A DNA stretch of 64,000 nt. Origin: Bactericera cockerelli (Eukaryota; Arthropoda; Insecta; Hemiptera; Triozidae). Under the pieces are notes generated by a model. The model was given only the letters and a program-made list of their open reading frames with translations. It had not been told where the DNA came from and ran no database searches. The translations under genes were made by a program, and so were the position numbers. Below, in pieces: positions 1 to 11,196 of the stretch. The stretch is from positions 5,538,374 to 5,602,373 of the forward strand of contig CM044957.1 of assembly GCA_024516035.1 (NCBI GenBank), in the 5' to 3' direction. Every line of letters starts with the position of its first letter. Positions within the stretch are counted from its first letter, which is position 1.

Positions 1-519
1 GATGAAGTAGAGAAAAATTTGAGAGAAAAGCGTTGGAAGAGGGAAGACGGCCTAGACAGAAACAAGGGGAGAACAAAACATTACAGACCCAAAGTAGGTT
101 TAGTAGAGGTAGAGTGAGAGAAGGGGAAAAAGCTTGAAGATTATATAATATTGAGAACTACATCTAAAACAAATAATTTAGTGTGTGCAAAAAGGAGAGT
201 TTGTAATAGAAACTTTTTTCAGACATGCCAAAAGATTTGATAAAGTACCAGTAAGCATTACAGAATTCATATGCGCGCCGTGAAATTTGAATTTATGCAA
301 TGTGCAATAAGAGTTTAAAATGTATTTGTTTACAGAATCGTTAATGTATAAATTAGAAATTGCTTCCCCGATTTGAAAAAGAATAATTCTATTTACTTTC
401 CGTGTATAAAAGGCAAGAACTCGTAGGTAGAGTACGTAATGTTCACTTCAATGTCCAGTTTTAGGTGCCACAACTGTGTGTGGATGTGTTTCAGCGGTGA
501 TTTTGATACTCTATTCAAG

Positions 520-628
520 AACTCAAATTCATGAGTAAAAATGAATGTATTGTGTCAGATCCGAACCAACGGATCTCTACAATACCTGAATTACCAGACT
601 AGTATCTTAACCACTCGACCACCTAAAT
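520..628 (-). mobile_element. SINE C head fragment
   Basis: Minus-strand remnant with complement of GGTGGTCGAGTGGTTAAGAT and of GATCCGTTGGTTCGGATC. The only recognisable element in 1-900, which otherwise shows AT-rich sequence without exons. Confidence 0.65.
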
Positions 629-902
629 ACTCTTAATAATTCTCAGAATTTTCTCAGAAGCTTTAGCTTAGAAAAAATATCTTTGTATTTGTTATCTTGT
701 TATTAAATAAATAAATAGACTAAAAAAAAATTGAAATCGGAGAAAAAAATAATTTTTTTTTACAAAAACGAACACAATACTTTCGATTTCTAATATTAGA
801 AATTTCTCGGAAGTAATAAATTAAATTGTATTAATAAAAAAATAATTGTAATAATCAAGTCCAGCTATTAACATCCTCTCCCCTCTCTCCTCTCCCCCTC
901 AG

Positions 903-1034
903 GTGCAGTACAATCTCAGCCCCGCTGTGAGGCGGCGTAGGCAGTCTCTACCTAGCTACATCGGCACTAGCACCGGCTCAGCCTCGGGCAAAAGCCGCCA
1001 CATGCTGAAACGCAACTCTTGTGCCGTGGCGTGA
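903..1034 (+). CDS. Terminal coding exon of an unidentified gene
   Basis: A long pyrimidine tract (875-900) runs straight into an AG at 901-902, a strong 3' splice site. The exon then reads open for 43 codons to a TGA at 1032-1034. The other two frames close within 9-12 codons. The peptide is basic and Ser-rich: it starts VQYNLSP, has four consecutive arginines, then a Gly/Ser/Thr stretch, and ends LKRNSCAVA. The local GC content is much higher than the AT-rich flanks, as in the lipase exons. I do not recognise the protein; it looks like the disordered C-terminal tail of a larger one. The upstream exons are outside the window, and nothing exon-like is seen in 1-900. Splice phase 0 is inferred from the only long frame. 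Confidence 0.6.
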   Translation: MQYNLSPAVRRRRQSLPSYIGTSTGSASGKSRHMLKRNSCAVA

Positions 1035-1059
1035 GATGACACTGGCGACTCGTGTACGG

Positions 1060-1545
1060 TGACTTGAACGACCTTGAAAAGTTATTGGCGACTTGGAGGT
1101 CCTTGAGGAGAAGTTATTTGCGACTTGGAGGTCCTTGAGAAGTTATTGGTGACTTGAACGACCTTGAGAAGTTATTGGTGACTTGAAGGTCCTTGAGAAG
1201 TTATTGGTGACTTGAATGACCTTGAGAAGTTATTGATATCTTCAGAAATGAGTGAAGTTATTCAAGTGTGATTTTATTGGTAACTTAATGGTCCTTGAGA
1301 AGTTTTTGGTGACTTGAACGACCTTGAGAAGTTATTGGATAGTTAAACGACCTTGAGAAGTTATTGGATACTTGAACGTCCTTGAGAAGTTCTTGGTTAC
1401 TTGGACGTCCTTAAAAACTTATTTCGTCATAGAGGAATGAAGTTATTCAAATGTGAAGTTATTGGTAACTTGGGCGACCTTGAGAAGTTATTGGTGACTT
1501 GAACGTCCTTGAGAAGTTATGAACCACTATGAAGGAATAACATCA
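1060..1545 (+). repeat. 29-bp minisatellite in the 3' UTR of the upstream gene
   Basis: About a dozen imperfect copies of a 29-bp unit (GTTATTGGTGACTTGAACGA plus CCTTGAGAA) begin about 25 bases after the stop codon at 1034. Two longer spacers near 1240-1290 and 1430-1470 resemble each other (GAAGTTATTCAA), suggesting a higher-order duplication. Confidence 0.9.
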
Positions 1546-1572
1546 CTCAAGTTAAAGAGTTATAAAGATGTG

Positions 1573-1577
<5 letters not shown>

Positions 1578-1608
<31 letters not shown>

Positions 1609-1823
1609 GGGGTTTTAACGTCGCTTTCAACTGCCATGGTCATATCACGACGGGGGTTTTACCCTCCATTCGCAGGAAACTCACAAACCTGCTACTCACA
1701 TTGACCTCACCCAGCCTGAGTGGGGCCGGGAAAAGCCAGCGTCACGAGAATTAGAATTTGAATGGTCACCCATCCAAGTCTTAACCTCGCTGGATGTCGC
1801 TTAACTTCGGTGTTCTGAAGGGA
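1578..1823 (-). mobile_element. 5S-headed SINE, 5'-truncated, with 10-bp target duplication
   Basis: A T-run (the poly-A tail on the minus strand) followed by the conserved SINE body and the distal part of the 5S-like head. Perfect 10-bp direct repeats ATGTGATATT flank it at 1568-1577 and 1824-1833. From TAACGTCGCTTTC onward it is base-for-base the same as the copy at 39143-39413 for over 200 bases, so it is recent. Confidence 0.9.
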
Positions 1824-1833
1824 ATGTGATATT

Positions 1834-3270
1834 TGCTATTGATAATGTCAGGAACGATTGAAGTCACGAACAAAAGATTTTATAGCCGAGACATAACCAT
1901 TAAAAAATATTTATTTTTTTATTGTGTTTTTATAAAAGATAATTTTTTGTGATTGAAGTAGGTTAATTATGTTGGGGTTTTTGTGATTATTAGTTTTTTT
2001 TAATTTTGTTTTATATTTTTATTTCTCAAAGAATCTTTTTTATGTATCCTTAATTACACGCATCTGAGTTTTGAATTTATTTATCTGACAGTATTTCTTT
2101 TATTTCTGGTATTTCTTTTGTAAAAAATAAAAAAAATTAGATTTTTTTTACGAATCCGAAAATCTGTATATCTGAAATAGAATAGAACTAAAATCCATTT
2201 CGTACCAATTTTTTCCCCTCTAAAAGGGTGCTCAAAACGTTAAAATTTGTGATTCATTTTAGCTTGGACCTAGAACATTTTTTTAAAGACATTTTTTATT
2301 ATTTTATAATCGCTTTCTGTTTGTATTTAATTTACTTTTTCTGTTATATTGCAATAAGTGTCGTCTCATATTACAAGTTATAAAGAAGAAGACACTGTTC
2401 TGCTCTAATATAATCTACCTTTTCAGAGTACGTTTTGTTTTAGATGGACGTTTTTCTCGGAAAAAAAAAGTATTAGAAAAAGTAGAAAACGAGAAAACAG
2501 AAGCGAGGGAAAAAGATTGTTTTAAAACGTGTGTTGGATTTAAATGCTACTTTTATATATTTTATATATTAGGAAACGTTCTATTTACTCGAATATATTT
2601 CATATGAGTTTTATATATATTTCATATTACCACAACATACCTATTTGTAAACCATTTTATTCTAATAAACTATTCTGTGCACTAAGATTGTATATTAAAA
2701 CAACATACACACTTCTTATTGTACCCATTTATTAAAATATTCTGTGCTAGAAAACTAAGATTGTAAATCAAAAGTTACCATTTGACGTAATACCTTGGGA
2801 AGAAGTTAGTTAAGAGGTGTAATTTATTTTTGAAGTTTACAAAGTTTTTATTTTTTATTTTGGAGTTCGTACAAAATACTTGTGTGCACATGCCCTCATG
2901 TAAGTATTTGAAGTATTTAAGTTTTTTAAGTACCTACCAGAATTTGTAAATAAAACGAAAATTTAAACACCCCATAATTGATAAAATTATTAGTTCTTCT
3001 GGATTTAATACCTATTATTATTCTAAATTATAAATATGTACCCAGAGTTATATGAAATCACTTTGATATCATATTCTTTCTAAAGCAGATGAAATTACCT
3101 ACTGGCGTTCAAAAGTTGGTTCCTTGCTTGGTTTACTTACATTACCTACCCAATTACCTTAGTAAATAGGTAGGTTATTTAGGTAAGTAGGTAATGCCAA
3201 GAGATAGTTGGTCTATTTCTTTATTTTACAAATGGTTTAGTAAATCTAACTGAGTAGTACAATGGAACGA
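1834..3270. other. AT-rich sequence, no feature recognised
   Basis: Long A and T runs, no exon with flanking splice signals, no SINE head. Candidate AATAAA signals (2662, 2951) lie downstream of the plus-strand terminal exon; I cannot say which is used. The 63-codon ORF at 2544 has a low-complexity, AT-driven composition. Confidence 0.5.
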
Positions 3271-3275
3271 ATTAT

Positions 3276-3440
3276 ACCCAGCAGCTAATGGGAAGTATTG
3301 TGTCACTTCTCGCCCATTAGAGAGGAGGCATACTACGGGATGGGCAGGCAACAACACAGACCAGAAGTGTCTACAGTAGCTCTTGTTTCATGGCTACGAC
3401 ATAAAAGGCTGTGAAATACTCATCTTAATAATAAAAATAC
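3276..3440 (+). mobile_element. SINE B, 3' two-thirds
   Basis: Body from CCCAGCAGCTAATGGGAAGT through ATACTACGGGATGGGCAGGC to GGCTGTGAAATACTCATCTT. The tRNA head is absent. Confidence 0.8.
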
Positions 3441-3737
3441 GAAAATAAAAAGAAATCGGATAGAATAAAAATTCCTTCCACAAATGGGATCTAGGGTAAT
3501 TGGTTCGATTCGCGCGTAGGGAAATAAATTTGACAGATTAATTTTTTGTATTGATGACCGTTCGTTTTCGAGATCATGATAAAACCACAAAAGCTAAAAT
3601 TGCGTCTGTAAGAAAAACACATTAAGCAGTTTTGTATTTATTTAAAACACCTAAAAACCAGAGGGACAGACTCTGTGATCTGCTCCTGAGTATGTAATAG
3701 CATGTATACATTATACATAGTTCTAATAAAACCACAT

Positions 3738-3978
3738 TTTTTTTTTAAGATGAGTGTTTCGCGGCCTTTGTTTTATTTAGTAGCCATAAAACAACAGCTA
3801 CTGTAGATACTTGTGATCTATGTTGTAACTTGTCCATCCAGTAGTATGCCTTCCTTCTGATGGGCGAGAAGTGACACAATAATATTAATATCGCCTTATT
3901 TATACAGCCCGATTAGGACTATTAAAGTCCCATTATTCCAGCAGCAGTAATTCGCATTTAGGTGCTGGGTCTACGCTG
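3738..3978 (-). mobile_element. SINE B interrupted by a SINE A 3' fragment
   Basis: 3738-3880 and 3950-3978 are the two halves of a minus-strand SINE B body. Between them, 3881-3949 is the 3' part of a minus-strand SINE A (CCGATTAGGACTATTAAAGT, CCATTATTCCAGCAGTAA). SINE A therefore landed after SINE B. Confidence 0.75.
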
Positions 3979-4204
3979 GATTTTAGGTTTCTTAGATAAA
4001 TATATAATAAAAAAAAATCACTACTAACCACTTGTGGCCAAGTGGTGTAGAGACTTTCACGGGCGGTAACCTGGGTTCGAAACCTTTGGATTTCTATTAT
4101 ACTTAAATGTCCAGGGTTAACTCATACCTCGTGAGGAAAAAAGATTAGTTGCTTGTATGAGTAAGTACCAGTGGCAGTATTACCAGAGTATAAAGATATG
4201 ATAT

Positions 4205-4915
4205 TTTAAGACTTAGAAAAGCAAAGGATAGTCTTATATAAAAATGGTGAAGAGGCTCTCACTGCATTACAAAGAAACCATATTTTAACTTTTATAACTT
4301 TAGTTTTATCAAACCAATGTTTATATTTTATTTAATAATATTTTTCCACAAAGTATATATACCTAATATAGAATAATAACAAAATATTGTTTACCTTATT
4401 AACTTACTTGTTATTATTCCAGCTAGGTATTTGTTTTGGAATTTGAAGTTCGTTTCAAATGGATAAATTGGTCTCCTAGCTTTAATTAAGGGCAAACAAA
4501 GGAAATTGAAAACGTTTTTAAACACGTTTTTTTGGGGCATTTTCTTATCCGAAAAAAGAATAAGAAAAACTATATCATTTATTTTATATTATGTATGTAT
4601 AGGTGATATGTATCCAAGTAAGTACATACAGGCTAGTGCAAACTTAATACTTTGCTTCTAAAGTATAAATAGCTACAGAAATTTTAAAATAAAAAAATAC
4701 TTACATAAATTAGTTATTTACAAATTGATACAAACAATATTTGTTTTTTTTTTTTTTTTTACGCAAAAATTAGCTACACGCTTGAAATTATAAATGTAAT
4801 TTGAACACAAATTTCTTGTTACGAAACTTTCAGACATATTTAAATTTTGTGAATCCTCAAAAGGTTACTTTTTTTAAGTAGTTCATAAGACATGCTTTCT
4901 TCCATGAAGGTTCGG
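4205..4915. other. AT-rich intergenic sequence
   Basis: Between the two convergent genes. Only simple A/T tracts (T-run 4741-4760) are visible. No repeat family seen elsewhere in the window is recognised here. Confidence 0.5.
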
Positions 4916-4921
4916 ATCATT

Positions 4922-5108
4922 CATAATAATACTCTTTAGTGGAAGGTATCTACCAGGCGAGGTTAATACTTAAAGCATTTTCTACCACCTAACCTTTAGA
5001 GTCTTATTATTATGTGGTCACAAACTCAAATAAATGAGGAAAATTCATGCATTCGATGGAATTCAAACCAACGGATCCCCAAGCTACCTGGATTACCAGG
5101 TTATCGCC
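4922..5108 (-). mobile_element. SINE C
   Basis: Body complement (GGCGAGGTTAATACTTAAAG, AGTCTTATTATTATGTGGTC) and head complement (TCAAACCAACGGATCC). Confidence 0.8.
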
Positions 5109-5149
5109 TTGTATTGTACTAGAAATACCCTGCATAAGGGGGTTCAAAT

Positions 5150-5212
5150 TTTGTGTGGTCACCCACCAAGGCCTGACCACGCTGGACGTTGATTAACTTC
5201 GATTTCATCAGT
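5150..5212 (-). mobile_element. Fragment of the 5S-derived SINE head
   Basis: Reads, on the minus strand, AAGTTAATCAACGTCCAGCG and then GGGTGACC, the 5S internal-promoter region found in the other copies. No body or tail is attached. Confidence 0.6.
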
Positions 5213-5460
5213 ATCGGTCAGTGTATTATTACATCACAAACAAACAGTCACACAGACAAACTCTTTTCAAAATCGTTTTTCTGGCGTCACTCGGTCCATT
5301 TTATCATCAATCAACCGATCCGGTGTACCTCAACATAAATAGCTCTACCATTGCAGAGTAATGGGAGATCATTGGGAAGATATACTTTCGGAAGATATAC
5401 TTTCGAAGTCAATTCTTGCATTTGACTTGAAGGGTCCGATTTCTGAATGAGGGTCAACTT

Positions 5461-5690
5461 CAGAGATGGGGTGGTCTGCTTCCCAAGTAACCTCTATAGT
5501 CACAAGTTTCACGTCTGCTTCAGAGGTGGGGTTGTCTGCTTCTAAAGTAACCTCTATAGTCACAAGTTTCACGTCTGCTTCAGAGGTCTGGTGCTCTGCT
5601 TCCCAAGTAACCCATATAATCACAAGTTTCACGTCTGCTCCAGAGATGGGGTGGTCTGCTTCTCTAGTAACCCCTATAGTCAGAAGTTGG
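5461..5690. repeat. 60-bp tandem repeat, 3.8 copies, at the lipase stop codon
   Basis: Four successive 60-base blocks share CTGCTTC...GTAACC...TATAGTCA and CAAGTTTCACGTCTGCT. The array runs from the end of exon 9 into the 3' UTR. The TGACTATAG around the stop is itself the repeat's own TGACTATAG. Both strands give short repeat ORFs that I regard as spurious. Confidence 0.95.
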
Positions 5691-5809
5691 TGAGCAGATC
5701 CTCCTCACAGGAATTGTCCAGGAAGACGGCGGAGGAGCGGGAAGCCACGTCTGCGTACTCCCGGTATCCTGGACTGCACAGCTTGCTGTTGGACTCAATA
5801 GCTCGCTTA
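5680..5809 (-). CDS. Lipase coding exon 9 and stop
   Basis: Residues 492-534, starting [16 protein letters not shown] and ending DLLTNF, then TGA at 5682-5680. The acceptor is CTTTCAG. The stop codon coincides with the edge of a 60-bp tandem repeat array, so the 3' UTR begins inside the array. No clear AATAAA was seen within about 450 bases downstream. Confidence 0.85.
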
Positions 5810-8800
5810 CTGAAAGGAGAAATAAGAGTGAGTCAATTTTATGGAGTAGGTATGGCTTTATTTATTTATTTAATTTTTCGTGTTAATTTCAAGGGACTCT
5901 TTACAATTTTTGAGGGTACTACATTACTTTGAACCCATATATGTCGAAAATTATTTCCACCAAGGATTTTCTACAGTTTCTATCCATCAAACGGTTCCAT
6001 ATGGAATCAATACGTATAGCTTTATTATTATTTTATTTGTCTTTATTTAATGAAGAGTCTGTTCACAATTTGTTTGGGTACCATAGCATTACTTAGAACC
6101 CATATCCGTGGGTTCTAAGTAATTTCCACCAGGGATTTTCTAGAGTTTCTACCCGTTACAGGGTTCCATGTGGAATAGGTATCTCGGAAAATCTGTCTCG
6201 GTAGCTCAGTTCTCAAGGCGTCTGACTGGTAATGCAGATCTCAAGGGTTGAAAACCCAGCTGGGACATGACAATTTATCCTCCCAATCGGGCGTTTGGCC
6301 ACATAAAATTCTTCTTTGGCTTACTGTTGGAATAATGGGACTTTGTAATACACTGCCAATTATGGACAGAATACTTCCTCGTGACATTTTATAGTTGTAT
6401 ACACTTCGCAATTTTGATTTTTTTTACTTAATCACATGTATCTCCAAAACTACTTAACCGATTTTTTCAAATTTGTTTTTTATGGTAGAATATCGTTTTA
6501 TATGGTAGAATATTGTTTTTCCTACATTCTAGATCCCACAAAAAATTCTGTATCGGTAACTCGTAGCCCTTATACAAGGTGGTCCCGAAACATGGGGACA
6601 ATGGCCTACTGATGTGACCACCCATGTTTCGGGACCACCCTGTATACCTATATGAAAAAGAAGAATAATAATAATATCGTCTTATTAAATTTATACTGCC
6701 CGATTAGGACTATTAAAGTCCCATTATTCCAGCAGTAAGCCCAAGACATATTATTATGTGGTAAAAATCCCAAATGAGAGGATAACATGTCATGTCCCGG
6801 CCGGGTTTCGAACCCACGACCTCTAGAATCTTTGGATTCACAGCGTGCCGCCTTTACCACTGAGCTACCGGGAAGAATCTCAGAAGTAGAAAATCTCGAC
6901 TCACTCTCTGGCCATGATGTCCTTGGTCTCCGTGACCTTGATGTTGGCCACGTACAGGTGGTCATTGCACCAGAGGAAGCAGAGGGAGCGGGGCTGCAGC
7001 ACGTCCATGTCGTACTCCCAGTAGAACTCGACCTTGTTGATGGTGCCCACGTCCTCGGGATGAGTCACCACGAAGCTGCGGGAGGTGCCGTGCTCCAGCT
7101 TCTCGTAGCCGCTGGAGGAAGAGGGACAAGAAACAATGTAGATCATGTCGTAGCCACTGGAGGAAGAGGGACAAGAAACAATTTAGATCATGTCGTAGCC
7201 ACTGGAGGAAGAGGGACAAGAAACAATATAGGAAGAGGACAAGAAACAATATAGATCATGCCGTAGCCACTGGAGGAAGAGGGACAAGAAACAATATAGA
7301 TCATGTCGTAGCCACTGGAGGAAGAGGGACAAGAAACAATATAGATCAGGTCGTAGCCACTGGAGGAAGAGGGACAAGAAACAATATAGATCATGTCGTA
7401 GCCACTGGAGGCAGAGGGACAAGAAACAATATAGATCAGGTCATAGCCACTGGAGGAAGAGGGACAAAAAACAATATAGATCATGTCGTAGCCACTGGAG
7501 GAAGAGGGACAAGAAACAATATAGATCATGTCGTAGCCACTGGAGGAAGAGGGACAATAAACAATATAGATCATGTCGTAGCCACTGGAGGAAGAGGGAC
7601 AAGAAACAATATAGATCATGTCGTAGCCACTGGAGGAAGAGGGACAAGAAACAATATAGATCATGACGTAGCCACTGGAGGAAGAGGGACAAGAAACAAT
7701 GTAGATCATGTCGTAGCCACTGGAGGAAGAGGGACAAGAAACAATATAGATCAGGTCATAGCCACTGGAGGAAGAGGGACAAGAAACAATATAGATCATG
7801 TCGTAGCCACTGGAGGAAGAGGGACAAGAAACAATATAGATCAGGTCGTAGCCACTGGAGGAAGAGGGACAAGAAACAATATAGATCATGTCGTAGCCAC
7901 TGGAGGAAGAGGGACAAGAAACAATATAGATCATGTCGTAGCCACTGGAGAAAGAGGGACAATAAACAATATAGATCATGTCGTAGCCACTGGAGAAAGA
8001 GGGACAATAAACAATATAGATCATGTCGTAGCCGCTGGAGAAAGAGGGACAATAAACAATATAGATCATGTCGTAGCCACTGGAGGAAGAGGGACGAGAA
8101 ATTTGTAAACAATCTAGATTATGCTTTATTTACATTTCTTTACAATGAACTCTGGCTGGGGGACTATAAACAGGGAGTAGACCAGCATTGGCTTGGTTCT
8201 GGGGGCCCTTGTCAATTATTAGCCTCCTTGTAAAGACAGTGGTAGAAGTGCTGAGTCATTCCTCCACTGTCTGGCTACCATCATTCACGATGACGCCACC
8301 CTATGATGATGAGATGATACAATGAACATACATATATTACAATTTATTTCAAAGTTATCATATTTGTGTTAATCACTTTCGTGATGTCACAACTACTCAA
8401 ACTTGTTTTACTAAATTTCTCCTGAATATGGGACTTGAAACACCAAGTTTTACTTAGGTACAAAAACAGCTATATCTCCGGAACAACACAACCGATCAAC
8501 TTGAAATAAATTTCATATGGCAGCAAAATATGTTTACTACACCATTAATTCTCAATAAATTTCTGTCATAGCAAGTTGAAATCCTCATTATTGAACTTTT
8601 CTTGTTCTAATTGGGTCGGACGTGGCACATTGCTTACTTGGGAGTCAGGTCCAGATTTCGGATGACCCCGTTATCACTGTGCAGAGAGACCCGCATGAAT
8701 CCCTGGACCCAAGTCTCCGCCCTGGGGGGTCTCGCCAGATCCAGAGTTATCCTGTAGTGGTGTCCTTAAACACGAGAAGATAAAAAATAAAATAATTACT

Positions 8801-9126
8801 AAAACTATAGTTCATGTTACTTTCTTCGTTGAAAGATAATCCAAGTATACAATACATATTATATGAATCATACCTAAAACAAAGAATCAGTCTTATCATA
8901 CAGCGTGGTAATGCTGCAAGTATAATAGCAGCATTACCAGCAGAAGAAAAAATGGATGCCATTTACCATTTACATATGAAAAAGTATATTTATTTTCTTC
9001 CACTAATTTACAAGTCCTCCTAACTTCACACCAGAAGAGGGAGAGAGAGAGAGATTAATTTCGATTTTGAAACTTTTCATTTATTTCTATTCACTGCTAT
9101 TTTTTGGGGGTGGGGAGGGAGGGAGG

Positions 9127-9196
<70 letters not shown>

Positions 9197-11156
9197 TTTC
9201 GATTTTGAAACATTCCATTTATTTTAATGCTATTTTTTGGGGGTGAGGAATGGAGCGAGAAAGAGAGAGAAATAATTATAAAACTCCAAATAAAAGCACT
9301 CACTGCAGAAAGGAACCTCCTTCCCCGTGCTGATGAAGAACTTGGAGCCGGGCGGGTGGTTGGTTCTCTGCGCCTCGAGTCCCATGAGGGCGCAGCCGGT
9401 CCCGTTGTCGCCGCACGAGAAGCAGCGCCCCTGCAGGAAGTGCTGGTAGGAGGCGCAGCGGTGCGCCACGTAGGGACACTTGGAGTTGATGGATTCGGTG
9501 AACAGTTTGATCGCGCGCACGTGATTGCAGGCGACCAGCACGCGACCTGCCTCTTCGATGCCTTCCTTGATGAGGGTCAGAGGCAGGGGAGTCTCGGTCA
9601 GGTCACAGCCCGGCTGTTCCTTCCCGTTGTTCGGGTAGAAGTCCAGGTGACCGCACGTCTCGCTCATGCCGTAGCCTGGAGGAAATGGGGAGTGGGCGAG
9701 GTTAGGAGTGGTCAAGGTTAGGAGTGGTTAAGGTTAAGAGTGGTTAAGGAGTGTCTAGTTGTCCAAATATACTTGGTGCCAATTTTTGAATTTACATTTT
9801 TGATTTATTTTTGATATGAGGTGAGTAAAGAACCAATCAGAATAGACCGACACAATACAGACGACTGCAGAAACATGTTAATATGTTCGTGCTGTTCCGT
9901 TTAAAATTTTAAAATAAAATTCAAGTCTACATTTTCAGATTTTAATTTATGGAAAAAGAGTAAGAAACTCGTGATATTTGATATTTTATTACTTCCAATT
10001 ACAGGTAACGAGATGTAGGATGTCATATGAACCTCCCCTTTGGTGCCGACTAAGGATACCAAAGAGGGGAAATTTGCGGTGGCTTTCGGTTTACAAACAT
10101 TCTCAAATTCTCACGTTAGATTTTTAAACCGAGAGCCACTGAAAATTTCCACTCTTTGGTATCTTTATTCGGCGCCAAAGGGGAGGTTTATATGAAATCC
10201 TACATTTTGTTACTTGTATATTAGTTTTGTTTTCGGGTTTTATTTCAGGGTTAAGTCTATTGTTTGTGGTGGCAGCAGGGTAGACTGCTAGACAAATAAC
10301 AGCCAGTATTAAAACTTACCCTCCTGGTACTTAAATCTTCGATTCTCTGAGCTCCTTTTTAATGTTCGCTTTACTGCCTTCAATAAAAATACTAATGTTA
10401 TAAACCTTTGTTGTATAATAAACATCTATAAAAATTGTTGAAAAAAAATTAAAATAAAATACTAATATCTTCTCATACTCCCCAGCAGTAAGCCCGAGAC
10501 GTATTATGTGGTCAAAATCCCGAATAGAAATATAACGTCATGTCTCGGCTGGGTATCAAACCCAGGACCTCTGGATTATCAGATCGCCGCAACGTGACGC
10601 CAAAGTCAGAACCACTGAGGTCTAAGCAGAACCGGTATATTCTGAACTATATTATAAAATAGGATTAGATTTAATCTAAGAGGACACTATCCCTTAACTC
10701 GGGCTATACTGCGCTGTGATTGGTTAAAACTCCGACTTAAAGGCATGTCTGGCTTAGCTTAACTTAAATCCTGTTTCATAATGTGCCCCTGAAGTGTCCC
10801 TTTAGTCTCACAGTCTTGTACCTATAAGGTACCTTGAAGTTTTATAGTCTCCCCCAATATATCACCTTACCCAGCAGGAAGATGGACGATCCATCCGTGT
10901 GGATCACATCCACGAGAGCCGCGTCCGAGGGATCTAGCCGGACGAAGGGCGGCATGCCTTGGAAGTAGGGTTCGGCCGGATCCAGCCCGGTGATGCGGCC
11001 CAAGCCCTCGATAGCCTGGCCCGCGTACCCGGCCGTGTGGGCCCCCAGACTGTGGCCGATCATGTGCACGTCAGCCGGGTTGAGGCCGTAGTTATCCTGC
11101 GAGGAAGCGAAGTTGAGTGAGTTGATATTATCTGTCTAAATAGTACTCGTATACTG

Positions 11157-11196
<40 letters not shown>

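Noticed and set aside
7188..8069. 293-codon minus-strand ORF of 15-residue repeats
   Set aside because: It is an automatic product of a 45-bp minisatellite within lipase intron 7. No independent start context, and the array carries intron sequence.
7113..8100. CRISPR array
   Set aside because: Repeats are contiguous with no unique spacers, and the genome is eukaryotic. The same holds for the arrays at 37.5, 39.6, 46.1 and 59.6 kb.
9227..9721. 164-codon plus-strand ORF over lipase exon 6
   Set aside because: Antisense shadow of a GC-rich coding exon. The minus strand carries the lipase motifs.
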